From positions 1 to 64,000 of the forward strand of contig WFTL01000034.1 in the NCBI GenBank assembly GCA_015485495.1: a stretch of 64,000 nt of DNA. The letters run 5' to 3'. Origin of the DNA: Planctomycetaceae bacterium (GTDB lineage Bacteria > Planctomycetota > Planctomycetia > Planctomycetales > Planctomycetaceae). The notes under the pieces were generated by a model that was not told the DNA's origin, ran no database searches, and worked only from the letters and a program-made list of their open reading frames with translations. Shown here piece after piece: positions 34,025 to 42,902 of this stretch (positions are counted from its first letter, which is position 1; each line of letters opens with the position of its first letter). A program made the translations under genes and the position numbers.

Positions 34025-35056
34025 TTACAGTTCCCAGGCGGTGTGAGGCGACAGAGAGACGCCGGGGGACACAAGGAGCCGGTCTGCCAGCTGATCACGG
34101 CGGATGATTCCGAGCGGATGTCCGGTATCGCCGTCGGTCACGATGCCCAGGTGGGCATTCTGCTGAAACAGTTCGCCCAGAACTTTCAGGGGAGGATCTT
34201 CTTCCCGGAAGTGCGGCAGAGGTTCGGCTGCGGCAACCGGTGTGGCGGAGGACAGCACCACGGCGGCCACGCGGACTGCGGCTGTCCATTCGCGCGGAGT
34301 TCCTTCGGTGTGCAGCAGAACCCATCCGGCCTGGTGGGCATCGGCCGTGGCCAGAAGCTGGTCTCTGGTGCATGAGAGTGGCATGCCGGGGAATACGCTG
34401 ATCGGTTCCCTGTAGTCGGCCAGGATCCGGCTGCCGGAGGTCATCAGGTTGTCCGCCAGGCGGCGCTGGATGCGGGTGAGAATTCCGTCGCGCTGTCCGG
34501 AAGCAATCAGGCCGAACAGCCGGGTTCGGCTGAACATGGTGTCCACAGAGGGACGGTCCTGCCGTGTGATTTTCGAGAGTCCTCCGGCGATGAGCGTCAT
34601 GGGAAAGGTGAGCGGCAGGAACAGAAGATAAAAGAAACGAAACAATCGGTGTCCGCGGTGCAGCAGCGTCAGGGGGGCCCGGTAATACAGGCTTTTGGGG
34701 ATGAGTTCTCCGAACACGAAAATCACGGGGGTCATGATCAGGGTGGCCGCGACTTCCGCGGCTGCGGACGACTGTGCCCGACTGCTCAGCGCCGCAAGCA
34801 GCAGACTGATGGCGACGGTTGTCAGGTAGTTGGCCACATTGTTGCCGACCAGGGTTGTGGAAACGAACCGCGTCGGGTGTTCGAGGAATTCCAGAATCTG
34901 CCGTGATGTGGTGTCGCCGTGCTGGCTGCGCAGTGTGAGCTGCAGAGAGCTGACTCGATAGAATCCTGTTTCCGATCCGCTGAAGAATGCCGACAGATAC
35001 ATGCCGATGTAAAACAGCAGCAGTGCGGATCCCAGAAGAATCACCGAGGAAGTCAT
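34025..35056 (-). CDS. CNNM/CorC-family (hemolysin-like) membrane protein, shorter paralogue
   Basis: 343 residues. The DUF21/CNNM transmembrane domain (1-180) has FSGSETGFYRVSSL, TTLVGNNVANYL and FGELIPKSLYYR, all typical. The downstream part shows degenerate CBS-like sequence (VVTDGDTGHPLGIIRRDQL-like IVTDGDTGHPLG) and no CorC_HlyC domain. CNNM/CorC proteins are linked to Mg2+/Co2+ export or transport. It overlaps the longer upstream paralogue by 4 bp (ATGA), so the two are probably a heteromeric pair. Confidence 0.85.
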   Translation of the reverse strand: MTSSVILLGSALLLFYIGMYLSAFFSGSETGFYRVSSLQLTLRSQHGDTTSRQILEFLEHPTRFVSTTLVGNNVANYLTTVAISLLLAALSSRAQSSAAAEVAATLIMTPVIFVFGELIPKSLYYRAPLTLLHRGHRLFRFFYLLFLPLTFPMTLIAGGLSKITRQDRPSVDTMFSRTRLFGLIASGQRDGILTRIQRRLADNLMTSGSRILADYREPISVFPGMPLSCTRDQLLATADAHQAGWVLLHTEGTPREWTAAVRVAAVVLSSATPVAAAEPLPHFREEDPPLKVLGELFQQNAHLGIVTDGDTGHPLGIIRRDQLADRLLVSPGVSLSPHTAWEL

Positions 35057-36354
35057 GGCGTGTGTTCCTGGTCGGAAGAAAGCAGGTCGACCGGTTCTGC
35101 CAGCACGCGTACCAGTCCTCTGTCTGTGACATCGATGGCGGTCAGTGTCCAGCCGTGCCAGGTCACCTGGTCGCCGCGTTCGGGAATTCGGGTGAGGCGA
35201 TTCTGAAACAGGCCGGCCACGGTGTACAGGGTTTCGTCTTCGGGGGTGAGGCTGACACGCAGTCGGGCGGCCAGGTAGCGAAGGGTCACAAGGCCTTCGA
35301 CGTGGAATCGATTCGTGTCGATTTCGATCAGCGGTTCTCTCTGCAGGACCCGCCGTGTGCGGCTGGGGGCTTCACTGACGATGCCGGCCATGAGGTCTTC
35401 CCAGGACAGAAGGCCGACCAGGTCGCCGTGTTCGTGGACCACGGCAGCGACCCGGCGATACCGCGTTTCCAGCTCAGTCAGCACCTGCGCGGCGGTGGCG
35501 CACCACGGCACATAGACGACCGGCTGGGCGAGTTCGGCGAATGTGAGTCCGGGCCGATGATCCAGGAAATCCAGCGGCACGACGCCCAGAATTTCGGTTC
35601 CGCCGCGGCGCTGAACGAGCAGGTAATCCGTTCCGACGAGATTCAGCAGGCGTACGGAATCCGGCTGCTGATGTGGCTGCACGGTCACGCAGTGGCGGCG
35701 GGGCCGCATGAGTTCTTCCGCATGAATTTCACTCAGGTCGAGAATGTTGTGCAGCACATGCTGTTCTTCGGCCTGCATGTCGTGTCCCAGAGCAGCCGAC
35801 AGGTCCAGGGCACGTTCCAGATCGTCCTGACTGAGCTGGGTTTCGCGACGGACATGCGGCCAGAACATCCGCCGCAGGGCCCGGGCGCAGCGGTCCAGCA
35901 CAGGAATGACCGGATCCAGCAGAACCAGAGCGGCTGCCAGCGGCCAGGCGGCGGTCCGGGCCACCGCCGCAGGACGCATCACGGCTGCGCTCTTGGGAAT
36001 GACTTCTCCGAACAGGATCATTCCGGCCAGATTCAGCAGGCTCAGCACGGCGGCCGAACCGGTTCGTCCGGCCTGGCCGAGCCGGCTGATCAGTGCGATT
36101 CCCACGGCGAAATACGCCAGGTTGATCAGCAGATTCCAGAACAGAATGCCGGTGAGCAGTCGGTCGGGATTCTGCATGAGGCCGGCAATGAGTCTCTGGC
36201 GGCTGGTTCCTGCTGCGTACTGAGCGATCTGGTCGCGATTCAGGAAAAAGAAGGCCGTTTCACTCGATGAAAAAAACGCAGATCCCAGAATCAGCAGCAG
36301 CATGACGGCTGCCCAGGGAATCCAGATGGAAAGGGTTTCCGGTAAGATGTTCAT
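35053..36354 (-). CDS. CNNM/CorC-family (hemolysin-like) transporter, longer paralogue
   Basis: 433 residues. The CNNM core has LGSAFFSSSETAFFFLNRDQIA and FGEVIPKSAAVMRP. The region after residue 200 holds two CBS motifs (LMRPRRHCVTVQPH and VYVPWCATAAQVLTEL), then DLVGLLSWEDLMAGIV. The C-terminal CorC_HlyC domain (NRFHVEGLVTLRYLAARL, YTVAGLFQNRLTRIPERGD) is complete. First gene of a three-gene unit; start is 59 bp from the divergent bioD. Confidence 0.88.
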   Translation of the reverse strand: MNILPETLSIWIPWAAVMLLLILGSAFFSSSETAFFFLNRDQIAQYAAGTSRQRLIAGLMQNPDRLLTGILFWNLLINLAYFAVGIALISRLGQAGRTGSAAVLSLLNLAGMILFGEVIPKSAAVMRPAAVARTAAWPLAAALVLLDPVIPVLDRCARALRRMFWPHVRRETQLSQDDLERALDLSAALGHDMQAEEQHVLHNILDLSEIHAEELMRPRRHCVTVQPHQQPDSVRLLNLVGTDYLLVQRRGGTEILGVVPLDFLDHRPGLTFAELAQPVVYVPWCATAAQVLTELETRYRRVAAVVHEHGDLVGLLSWEDLMAGIVSEAPSRTRRVLQREPLIEIDTNRFHVEGLVTLRYLAARLRVSLTPEDETLYTVAGLFQNRLTRIPERGDQVTWHGWTLTAIDVTDRGLVRVLAEPVDLLSSDQEHTP

Positions 36355-36413
36355 GGGGGCGGACGTGGCTGCCGGCAGAGGCGTTCTGTGGGGACCGCCG
36401 GGCTGAGGAGGTT

Positions 36414-37148
36414 ATGAAACCATTATTCGTTTCCGGCACGAACACGGAAGTCGGCAAGACGTGGATTTCCACCAGGATTCTGAGCACGCTGCGGCGGGCC
36501 GGTCATCGTGTGGGGGCCTGGAAGCCCGTGTGCAGTGGATCCGTGGAACGGGACGGCCGCCGCGTCTGGGAGGACGTCGACCTGTTGACGGCGGCTGTGA
36601 CCGGTGACGCGGAAGGCCGGCAGGCGGAAGCCGTTTCTGATCGGGTGTGCTGTCAGCGGTTTCACGCGGCTCTGGCTCCCAATGTGGCGGCACGTCGAGA
36701 AGGCCGCCGTGTTTCGGATGAACAACTGCGCAGCGGACTGGACGTCTGGCGCGGCTGCGCAGATTTCGTGGTAGTGGAAGGAGCCGGAGGACTGTTCAGT
36801 CCGCTGTCGGACACGCTGCTGGGGGCCGATCTGGCGGCCCTCCTGCAGCTTCCGGTGCTGATCGTGGCCGGCAGTCAGCTGGGAGTCATTCATCAGACGC
36901 TGGCCACCATTGAAGCGGCTGCCGCGCGGGGACTGACGGTTTCGGCCGTGATTCTGAACGCCGCGAATCCGGAGGTGTCCGATGCCGTTCTGGAATCCAG
37001 TGCTGCGGAACTGAAGCGGCTGCTGACGGGCATTCCGCTGTACTGCACCTTTCACGACGGACCGTGGCTGCTGACAGACGGAGAGGTACAAAGCTGGTTC
37101 GAAGCCGGCCGCGCAGCGACCGCAGTTCCCGGCGGGCAGGAAAGCTGA
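36414..37148 (+). CDS. bioD: Dethiobiotin synthetase BioD
   Basis: 244 residues. The P-loop FVSGTNTEVGKTWIS, the substrate-binding AWKPVCSG with catalytic Lys, and VVEGAGGLFSPLS are diagnostic. It carboxylates 7,8-diaminopelargonate with CO2 and ATP to give dethiobiotin, the second-last step of biotin synthesis. A strong GAGGAGG lies just before the ATG. No other bio gene is in the window. An acyl-CoA carboxyltransferase, which needs a biotin enzyme partner, lies some 22 kb away. Confidence 0.93.
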   Translation: MKPLFVSGTNTEVGKTWISTRILSTLRRAGHRVGAWKPVCSGSVERDGRRVWEDVDLLTAAVTGDAEGRQAEAVSDRVCCQRFHAALAPNVAARREGRRVSDEQLRSGLDVWRGCADFVVVEGAGGLFSPLSDTLLGADLAALLQLPVLIVAGSQLGVIHQTLATIEAAAARGLTVSAVILNAANPEVSDAVLESSAAELKRLLTGIPLYCTFHDGPWLLTDGEVQSWFEAGRAATAVPGGQES

Positions 37149-37150
37149 GC

Positions 37151-37168
37151 AGGGGATCGCTTTCCCCT
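37151..37168. terminator. Short hairpin between convergent bioD and clpC
   Basis: AGGGGA (37151-37156) pairs with TCCCCT (37163-37168) around a 6-nt loop, 3 bp after bioD. It is followed by TCTCCC, not a T-run, so termination would be weak or Rho-dependent. Confidence 0.3.
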
Positions 37169-37254
37169 TCTCCCGGCCCCTTCCGCTGCCGCCGAAATCG
37201 GTTCGAACGGCAGAAGGCGGCCCGCCAGACAGGACGGCCCTGTGTTCTGTGGTT

Positions 37255-39822
37255 CTATTCGTCTCCGCCGTCTTCACCGGTGCCCACGGACGCCAGTTCC
37301 GATGATTCGGATTCCGGTTCGTCTTCGGGTTCCTGGAAGTCGCCATCGAATTTGAGCTGTTTCTGGTCGCCCACTTCGGTCACGTCGACACGGATGACGT
37401 TTTTGCCTTCGAAGGTTCCTCGCAGGAGTTCTTCGGACAGAGGGTCTTCGATGAAGCGTTCCACACTGCGCCGCAGCGGCCGGGCACCATAATCCAGGCC
37501 ATCGTCCATTTCGCCTTTGTCGATGATGAAGCCGCGGGCCTCGTCGGTGAGTTCCAGACGCAGGCCGCGTTCCCGGAGACGTTCGTGGACTTTGTTCAGT
37601 TCGATATCGACGATCTGCATCAGCTCGGCGCGGGTGAGTTTTCGGAAGACGACCACTTCGTCCAGCCGTCCCAGAAACTCGGGCTTGAACTGTTTCTGCA
37701 GTTCGTGCATGAGATGACGTTTCATGTCTTCATAAGACTGTTCTTCGTCCGTATCCCGCAGGGTATGCAGGCCCATGCTGCCGCCGTGCGCCATCTTGTT
37801 GGCTCCGGCATTCGTCGTCATGATCAGGATGACGTTCTTGAAATCGACCGTGCGGCCGAAGCTGTCGGTCAGGTGCCCTTCTTCCATGATCTGCAGCAGC
37901 ATGTTGAAGACATCGGAATGGGCCTTTTCGATTTCGTCCAGCAGGACCACGGCGTAGGGACGCCGCCGGATTTTTTCGGTGAGCTGACCGCCTTCTTCGT
38001 AACCCACATATCCCGGAGGTGCTCCGATGAGCCGGCTGACGTTGTGTTTTTCCATGTACTCCGACATGTCGATCTGAATGAGCGCGTCTTCGTCTCCGAA
38101 CATGAATTCGGCCAGCGTCTTGGCCAGCAGGGTTTTCCCCACACCGGTCGGTCCGGAAAACAGAAACGCTCCGGTGGGCCGTTTGGGATCCTTCAGGCCG
38201 CTGCGGCTGCGGCGGACGGCTTTGCAGACCTGCCGGATGGCTTCGTCCTGACTGATGACGCGTTTGTGCAGTTCGTCTTCCATCTGCAGCAGCCGAACGG
38301 CATCTTCGCTGGACAGCCGGGTCAGGGGGATGCCCGTCATCCGGGCCACGACTTCCGCCACGACTTCGGCATCGACGACTCCGTCCGTGCGGCGGGATTT
38401 TTCCCGCCATTCTTCCGTGAGCTGATCTTTTTTGCGCCGCAGTTTGTCGGCCTGGTCGCGCAGAGCGGCCGCCTTTTCGAACTGCTGTTCGGCGACGGCT
38501 TCTTCCTTGGCCTGATTCAGCCGCTGGATTTCGTCTTCCAGTTCCTTCAGGTCGGGCGGGCGGACCATCGACTTCAGCCGGATGCGGGCACCGGCTTCGT
38601 CGATCACGTCGATCGCCTTGTCGGGCAGGCAGCGGGACGTGATGTAGCGGGACGACATTTCCACGGCCGTTTCCAGAGCGTCGTCTGTGATCTGCACCCG
38701 ATGGTGTTCTTCGTAGCGTTCCCGCAGTCCCTTGAGAATATCGACGGCCTGAGCGGGGGACGGCGGATCCACGATGACGGTCTGGAAACGCCGTTCGAGG
38801 GCCCCGTCTTTTTCGATGTACTTGCGGTATTCGTCCAGAGTCGTGGCGCCGATCACCTGGAGTTCTCCGCGGCTGAGAGCCGGTTTGAGGACATTGGATG
38901 CGTCGATGGCTCCTTCGGCTCCGCCGGCTCCCACCAGCGTGTGCAGTTCGTCAATGAACAGGATCGTGTTGCGGGCCCGCCGGACTTCGTTCATCACGGC
39001 CTTGATGCGTTCTTCGAACTGGCCGCGGTACTTGGTGCCGGCCACCATCATGGCCAGATCCAGAACGATGATGCGGCGATCGGCCAGCAGGTCCGGCACG
39101 TTGCCGTCGACAACCATCTGAGCGAACCCTTCGACGATGGCCGTCTTTCCGACTCCGGCTTCTCCCAGCAGCACGGGATTGTTCTTCTGACGCCGGCACA
39201 GAATCTGAATGACTCGTTCGATTTCCCGTTCCCGACCGATGACCGGGTCCAGTTTCTTCTGACGCGCCAGTTCGCTCAGGTCCCGTCCGAAACTGTCCAG
39301 CGCCGGTGTCTTGCTGCGCGAACTGCCGCGGGAAGAACTGCCTTCGCTGCGCTCGCCGGATGATCCGGCTTCCGCGGCTTCCAGTCCGTGGCCCAGAAGG
39401 TTGAGCACTTCTTCCCGCACTTCTTCCAGTTTCAGGCCCAGGTTCATCAGGACCTGAGCGGCGACGCCTTCCTGTTCCCGCAGCAGTCCCAGAAGAAGAT
39501 GCTCCGTGCCCACATAGTTGTGGTTCAGGTTCCTCGCTTCTTCCATGGCGTACTCGATGACCTTCTTGGCGCGGGGCGTCTGGGGCAGTTTGCCCATGGT
39601 CACCATGTCCGGTCCGGTCTGGACGATCTTTTCGACTTCGATGCGGATCTTGCGCAGGTCGACGTCGAGATTCTTCAGGACGTTGGCGGCAACGCCCGAT
39701 CCTTCCTTCACCAGGCCCAGCAGAATGTGTTCGGTCCCGATGTATTCGTGATTGAACCGCTGAGCCTCCTGGTTGGCCAGCTGCATCACCTTGCGTGCCC
39801 GGTCGGTGAAACGTTCGAACAT
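37255..39822 (-). CDS. clpC: ATP-dependent Clp protease ATPase subunit ClpC
   Basis: 855 residues. Two Clp-N repeats (1-67 and 82-145), a first AAA+ domain with Walker A GEAGVGKT (220-227) and Walker [13 protein letters not shown], a UVR coiled segment ([24 protein letters not shown]), and a second AAA+ domain with [18 protein letters not shown]. The C-terminal Clp_B-type domain ends in an acidic tail. ClpC unfolds substrates for ClpP; adaptors bind the N-domain. The next gene upstream (divergent) carries its own Clp-N pair. Start ATG at 39822. Confidence 0.95.
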   Translation of the reverse strand: MFERFTDRARKVMQLANQEAQRFNHEYIGTEHILLGLVKEGSGVAANVLKNLDVDLRKIRIEVEKIVQTGPDMVTMGKLPQTPRAKKVIEYAMEEARNLNHNYVGTEHLLLGLLREQEGVAAQVLMNLGLKLEEVREEVLNLLGHGLEAAEAGSSGERSEGSSSRGSSRSKTPALDSFGRDLSELARQKKLDPVIGREREIERVIQILCRRQKNNPVLLGEAGVGKTAIVEGFAQMVVDGNVPDLLADRRIIVLDLAMMVAGTKYRGQFEERIKAVMNEVRRARNTILFIDELHTLVGAGGAEGAIDASNVLKPALSRGELQVIGATTLDEYRKYIEKDGALERRFQTVIVDPPSPAQAVDILKGLRERYEEHHRVQITDDALETAVEMSSRYITSRCLPDKAIDVIDEAGARIRLKSMVRPPDLKELEDEIQRLNQAKEEAVAEQQFEKAAALRDQADKLRRKKDQLTEEWREKSRRTDGVVDAEVVAEVVARMTGIPLTRLSSEDAVRLLQMEDELHKRVISQDEAIRQVCKAVRRSRSGLKDPKRPTGAFLFSGPTGVGKTLLAKTLAEFMFGDEDALIQIDMSEYMEKHNVSRLIGAPPGYVGYEEGGQLTEKIRRRPYAVVLLDEIEKAHSDVFNMLLQIMEEGHLTDSFGRTVDFKNVILIMTTNAGANKMAHGGSMGLHTLRDTDEEQSYEDMKRHLMHELQKQFKPEFLGRLDEVVVFRKLTRAELMQIVDIELNKVHERLRERGLRLELTDEARGFIIDKGEMDDGLDYGARPLRRSVERFIEDPLSEELLRGTFEGKNVIRVDVTEVGDQKQLKFDGDFQEPEDEPESESSELASVGTGEDGGDE

Positions 39823-40384
39823 TCGACTTCCCTCTCGCTGTGTCTTCGTTGTTTTCGCTCGAACGATGCCTCAGGCAGGAGGATCGGTCGATCATTTCTG
39901 GCTGGTCGGCGATTCCGGCCATCCGGCGGGACGGTTGAAACCACCGAGAATTACAGTCAATCTAGCGCCCTGGAGGCCACGTCTGATCGGGAATTGCCGT
40001 TCGCCTGCGAAAATTTCCGGACAGACATGTCGGTTGCAGCGAGAAGACTGTTTCCCGCTGCGGGCCGTGATGTCTCACCCGCGCTCGTTTTTCGTTCAAG
40101 AACCTGGTTCTGATGCAACCCGCACGATCCGACTGCCATACCGGCAGACGGGTCGGTTCCCGTCCACGGGCCGCGAATCACGTGCCGGATTCTATGGGGG
40201 GGCCGGAATGGCGACAAGACAGGGCCGTCAGACTCCATGGAACTGTCGTTCGCGGCCGGAATTTGTCAAGGGTGGTCTTTCGCGGATTCCGGGCGTTCGT
40301 TCTGCCGGTTGCGGCCGGGCAGAAGTCGTTCGGTGCCGGGTGGGAGTCCCCTGCGAGTTCTCTTCTGGCGGAGACCTGTGAACC
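39823..40384. other. 562-bp divergent intergenic region between clpC and the thiE fusion gene
   Basis: It should hold promoters for both genes. On the minus strand, TTGACT at about 39955-39960 could be a -35 for clpC, but no good -10 follows at the right distance. No CIRCE-type or CtsR-like repeat was recognised. No ORF is supported. Confidence 0.4.
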
Positions 40385-42079
40385 GTGTTTGCCGACGAAC
40401 TGACCCTGACGCCTTCAGCGGCACGTGTGATCCGCCGCACCGGCCGGGCTGCCGCGCTGGTTCCGGAGGCTGACGTCACCGGACATCTGGTGGCGGCTTT
40501 GCTGCAGGAAGAATCGCTGGCCGGCGCCATCCTTCGATCGGCCGGTGTCCGTCCGGACATGCTGCCGAACATCCCGTCACACGATGCGGCCGGCCTGTCC
40601 GATTCGGAAGATACCGACCGGATCAGCGACCGCCTGTCGGATCAGCACCTGTCTGAACTGTCGCCGGGTCTGCTGGTGCTGCTGCACACGGCGCAGAAGC
40701 TGGCCCGCCGGCAGCCGGATGTCACGGACATCTCCAGTGAACATCTTCTGGCAGCCGTGTTCGAAACGGAATCTTCGGTACGCCGCCTGCTGCTGAAGTC
40801 CGGACTGACGGCGGATGCGGTGATGGCCCGCAGCAGTGACAGTCCGGAATCATGCGGAGAAGCCATTCCCGTTCCTTTCGAATGGTCGGATGACGAAGGC
40901 ATCCACCGGCAGTCCGGAGAACCTGCTGCGGGCAGCCGGCAGGAATCGGTCTGTTCTGTCGAGCTGCCGGCCGCCGTCGGTGCCGACGTTCGGTTCAGAC
41001 ATGGGCGCGTATTCGATGCCTGTTTCAATCGTGCTCGTGAAGGACTGCGTGTTCTGGAGGACTGCGCCCGATTCCTTCTGGACGATGCACGCCTGACATC
41101 CGCTCTGAAAGCCATGCGTCACCGTCTGCGGCATGGTGAACAGCTTGTGGAAGCCGCCAGTCCGGATGCCGAAAACCGCATCGTCCGGGACCGCGACACA
41201 CCGGGGGATGTGGCGACCGGTCTGACGAATGAACCGGAATCCCGGCGGGCGGGTGTGGAAGACATCGTTCATGCGAATGCCCGGCGCGTGCAGGAAGCGC
41301 TGCGCAGTCTCGAGGAATTCGGAAAGTTCGTCGGTGCCGAGTTTGCAGAACAAATGAAGCAGATGCGCTATGAATCCTACAGTCTGCATCAGCAGATGGT
41401 CCGTTCGTGCCGTCAGCTGTCTGCATCGACACGTCGCGAACAGCTCCGATCGGCCCGTCTGTGTGTGCTGATCACCGAATCCGGATGCTGCCGGCCGTGG
41501 CGGGATGTCGTCCGCGCCTGTCTGGATGCGGGAGTCGACATGCTGCAGCTTCGGGAAAAACGGCTCAATGACCGGGAGCTGTTCCGGCGGGCCGACTGGA
41601 TGACCGGTGCGTGCCGCCGCGCAGGCGCTTTGTGCATCATCAACGACCGGGCTGACGTGGCGGAAGCCGTCGATGCGGATGGTGTTCATGTGGGGCAGGA
41701 CGATCTGTCGCCGCAGGCGGCCCGCGCTGTGGTCGGTCCGGAGCGGCTGGTGGGGCTGTCCACTCACAGCCGCGAAGACATCGTGGAAGCCGTCGCGGTC
41801 GATGTCGATTACCTGGGAGTCGGTCCGGTGTTTGATTCGGCCACGAAGTCGTTCGACCGCGTGGCCGGGCCGGAGCTTCTGCGGAAGGCTGCCGAACAGT
41901 CGCCCGACGTTCCCTGGTTTGCCATCGGGGGAATCGATCTGTCTGTGATCGACCGGGTTCTGGAGACCGGGGCGGCACGCATTGCCGTATCTGCTGCGGT
42001 GATCGCCGCCGAAGATCCTCAGCAGCAGGCTGCCGTCCTGCGCCGGTTTCTGCCGCCGCTGAAGGAACCCCTGTCGTGA
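40385..42079 (+). CDS. thiE: Clp-N repeat / ThiD2 / thiamine-phosphate synthase (ThiE) fusion
   Basis: 564 residues, GTG start. Residues 1-60 and 92-148 are two Clp-N-like repeats (SSEHLLAAVFETESSVRRLL compares with Clp[21 protein letters not shown]). Residues 206-345 are ThiD2 (RVFDACFNRAREGLRVLEDC), reported as a monofunctional HMP-P kinase often fused to ThiE. Residues 357-558 are ThiE: MLQLREKRLNDREL, CIINDRADVAEAVDADGVHV, LGVGPVFDSATKSF and FAIGGI hold the pyrophosphate and thiazole-binding residues. It would phosphorylate HMP-P and join it to thiazole phosphate. A hydrophilic linker (149-205) separates the Clp-N part. Stop overlaps comF (GTGA). The gene is divergent to clpC, and no other thi gene is in the window. 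Confidence 0.85.
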   Translation: MFADELTLTPSAARVIRRTGRAAALVPEADVTGHLVAALLQEESLAGAILRSAGVRPDMLPNIPSHDAAGLSDSEDTDRISDRLSDQHLSELSPGLLVLLHTAQKLARRQPDVTDISSEHLLAAVFETESSVRRLLLKSGLTADAVMARSSDSPESCGEAIPVPFEWSDDEGIHRQSGEPAAGSRQESVCSVELPAAVGADVRFRHGRVFDACFNRAREGLRVLEDCARFLLDDARLTSALKAMRHRLRHGEQLVEAASPDAENRIVRDRDTPGDVATGLTNEPESRRAGVEDIVHANARRVQEALRSLEEFGKFVGAEFAEQMKQMRYESYSLHQQMVRSCRQLSASTRREQLRSARLCVLITESGCCRPWRDVVRACLDAGVDMLQLREKRLNDRELFRRADWMTGACRRAGALCIINDRADVAEAVDADGVHVGQDDLSPQAARAVVGPERLVGLSTHSREDIVEAVAVDVDYLGVGPVFDSATKSFDRVAGPELLRKAAEQSPDVPWFAIGGIDLSVIDRVLETGAARIAVSAAVIAAEDPQQQAAVLRRFLPPLKEPLS

Positions 42080-42834
42080 CGGCTCCTTCTGTTCAGCCGC
42101 TGCGTCGAGCCCTTCTGGACCGGCTGCTGCCGCCTGTCTGTGTGGGATGCGGGGCATCCACCTGCGGCGGAACGGCCGATCTGCCGGCGGCCCTGTGTGC
42201 CGACTGCCACGATTCCCTGGCGGTTCCCATGCCGGTCGTGTGTCGTCGCTGCGGTGCCCCGGCCGGACCTCATGCAACCGAAAACAGCCGCTGTCCGCAT
42301 TGCCGCGGCCGGGCGTTTCGGTTTCAGTCCGTGACCTGCCTGGGGATGTATGAAGGACTGCTTCGGGAGCTGATTGTCAGCGGAAAATGGTCGCTGTCGG
42401 CGGTGAAGGTGCGAACCGTGGCGGGAGTTCTGGCAGCCGCCCGCAGGGGGCGTCTCATGGCCTGCGGTGTCGATCGGATTCTGCCGATTCCTCAGCACTG
42501 GACGCGGCGTCTGTTCAGGAACTTCAACGCGGCTCAGATCGTGGCCCGGGAAATCGGACAGGTCCTGGGGCGTCCCGTGGACAGCGGGATTCTGCGCCGC
42601 GCCCGCCTCACGCCTCCTCAAAAAAGACAGACTCTCCGGGAACGGGCCGCTCTGCAGAAAGGTTCCTTCGATGTGGCCGGTACGGGATGCATTCAGGGAA
42701 AGAGTCTGCTGCTGGTCGACGACATTCTCACGACAGGCGCCACGTGCGATGAAGCCGCTCGGGTGCTGCTGAAACAGGGAGCCCGCGCCTGCCACGTGGC
42801 GGTTCTGGCCCGCGTCTCGGCGTGGGCATCGTGA
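42076..42834 (+). CDS. comF: ComF-family phosphoribosyltransferase-like protein
   Basis: 252 residues, GTG start overlapping the thiE stop. The N-terminus has a zinc ribbon (CVGCGAST, CADCHDSL, CRRCGAP, CPHC), and the C-terminal type I phosphoribosyltransferase domain has the PRPP loop SLLLVDDILTTGATCDEAARVL. ComF proteins are needed for DNA uptake in naturally competent bacteria; some may act in nucleotide salvage or as ssDNA handling factors. Translational coupling to a thiamine gene is unusual but may be incidental. Confidence 0.88.
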   Translation: MTAPSVQPLRRALLDRLLPPVCVGCGASTCGGTADLPAALCADCHDSLAVPMPVVCRRCGAPAGPHATENSRCPHCRGRAFRFQSVTCLGMYEGLLRELIVSGKWSLSAVKVRTVAGVLAAARRGRLMACGVDRILPIPQHWTRRLFRNFNAAQIVAREIGQVLGRPVDSGILRRARLTPPQKRQTLRERAALQKGSFDVAGTGCIQGKSLLLVDDILTTGATCDEAARVLLKQGARACHVAVLARVSAWAS

Positions 42835-42902
42835 ATGTGGCGGCCGGCGGAGCGATCTCGGCCGGGCCGGCGGTCAGGTGGCAGCGGTCAGATGGAGAAC
42901 AG

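Noticed and set aside
32734-34107. Long plus-strand frame (457 codons) opposite the HTTM-like gene
   Set aside because: It is rich in Arg, Gly, His and Gln, has no motif or SD, and lies fully antisense to a credible membrane protein with helical periodicity. Typical shadow of GC-rich coding DNA; the same applies to many other antisense frames here.
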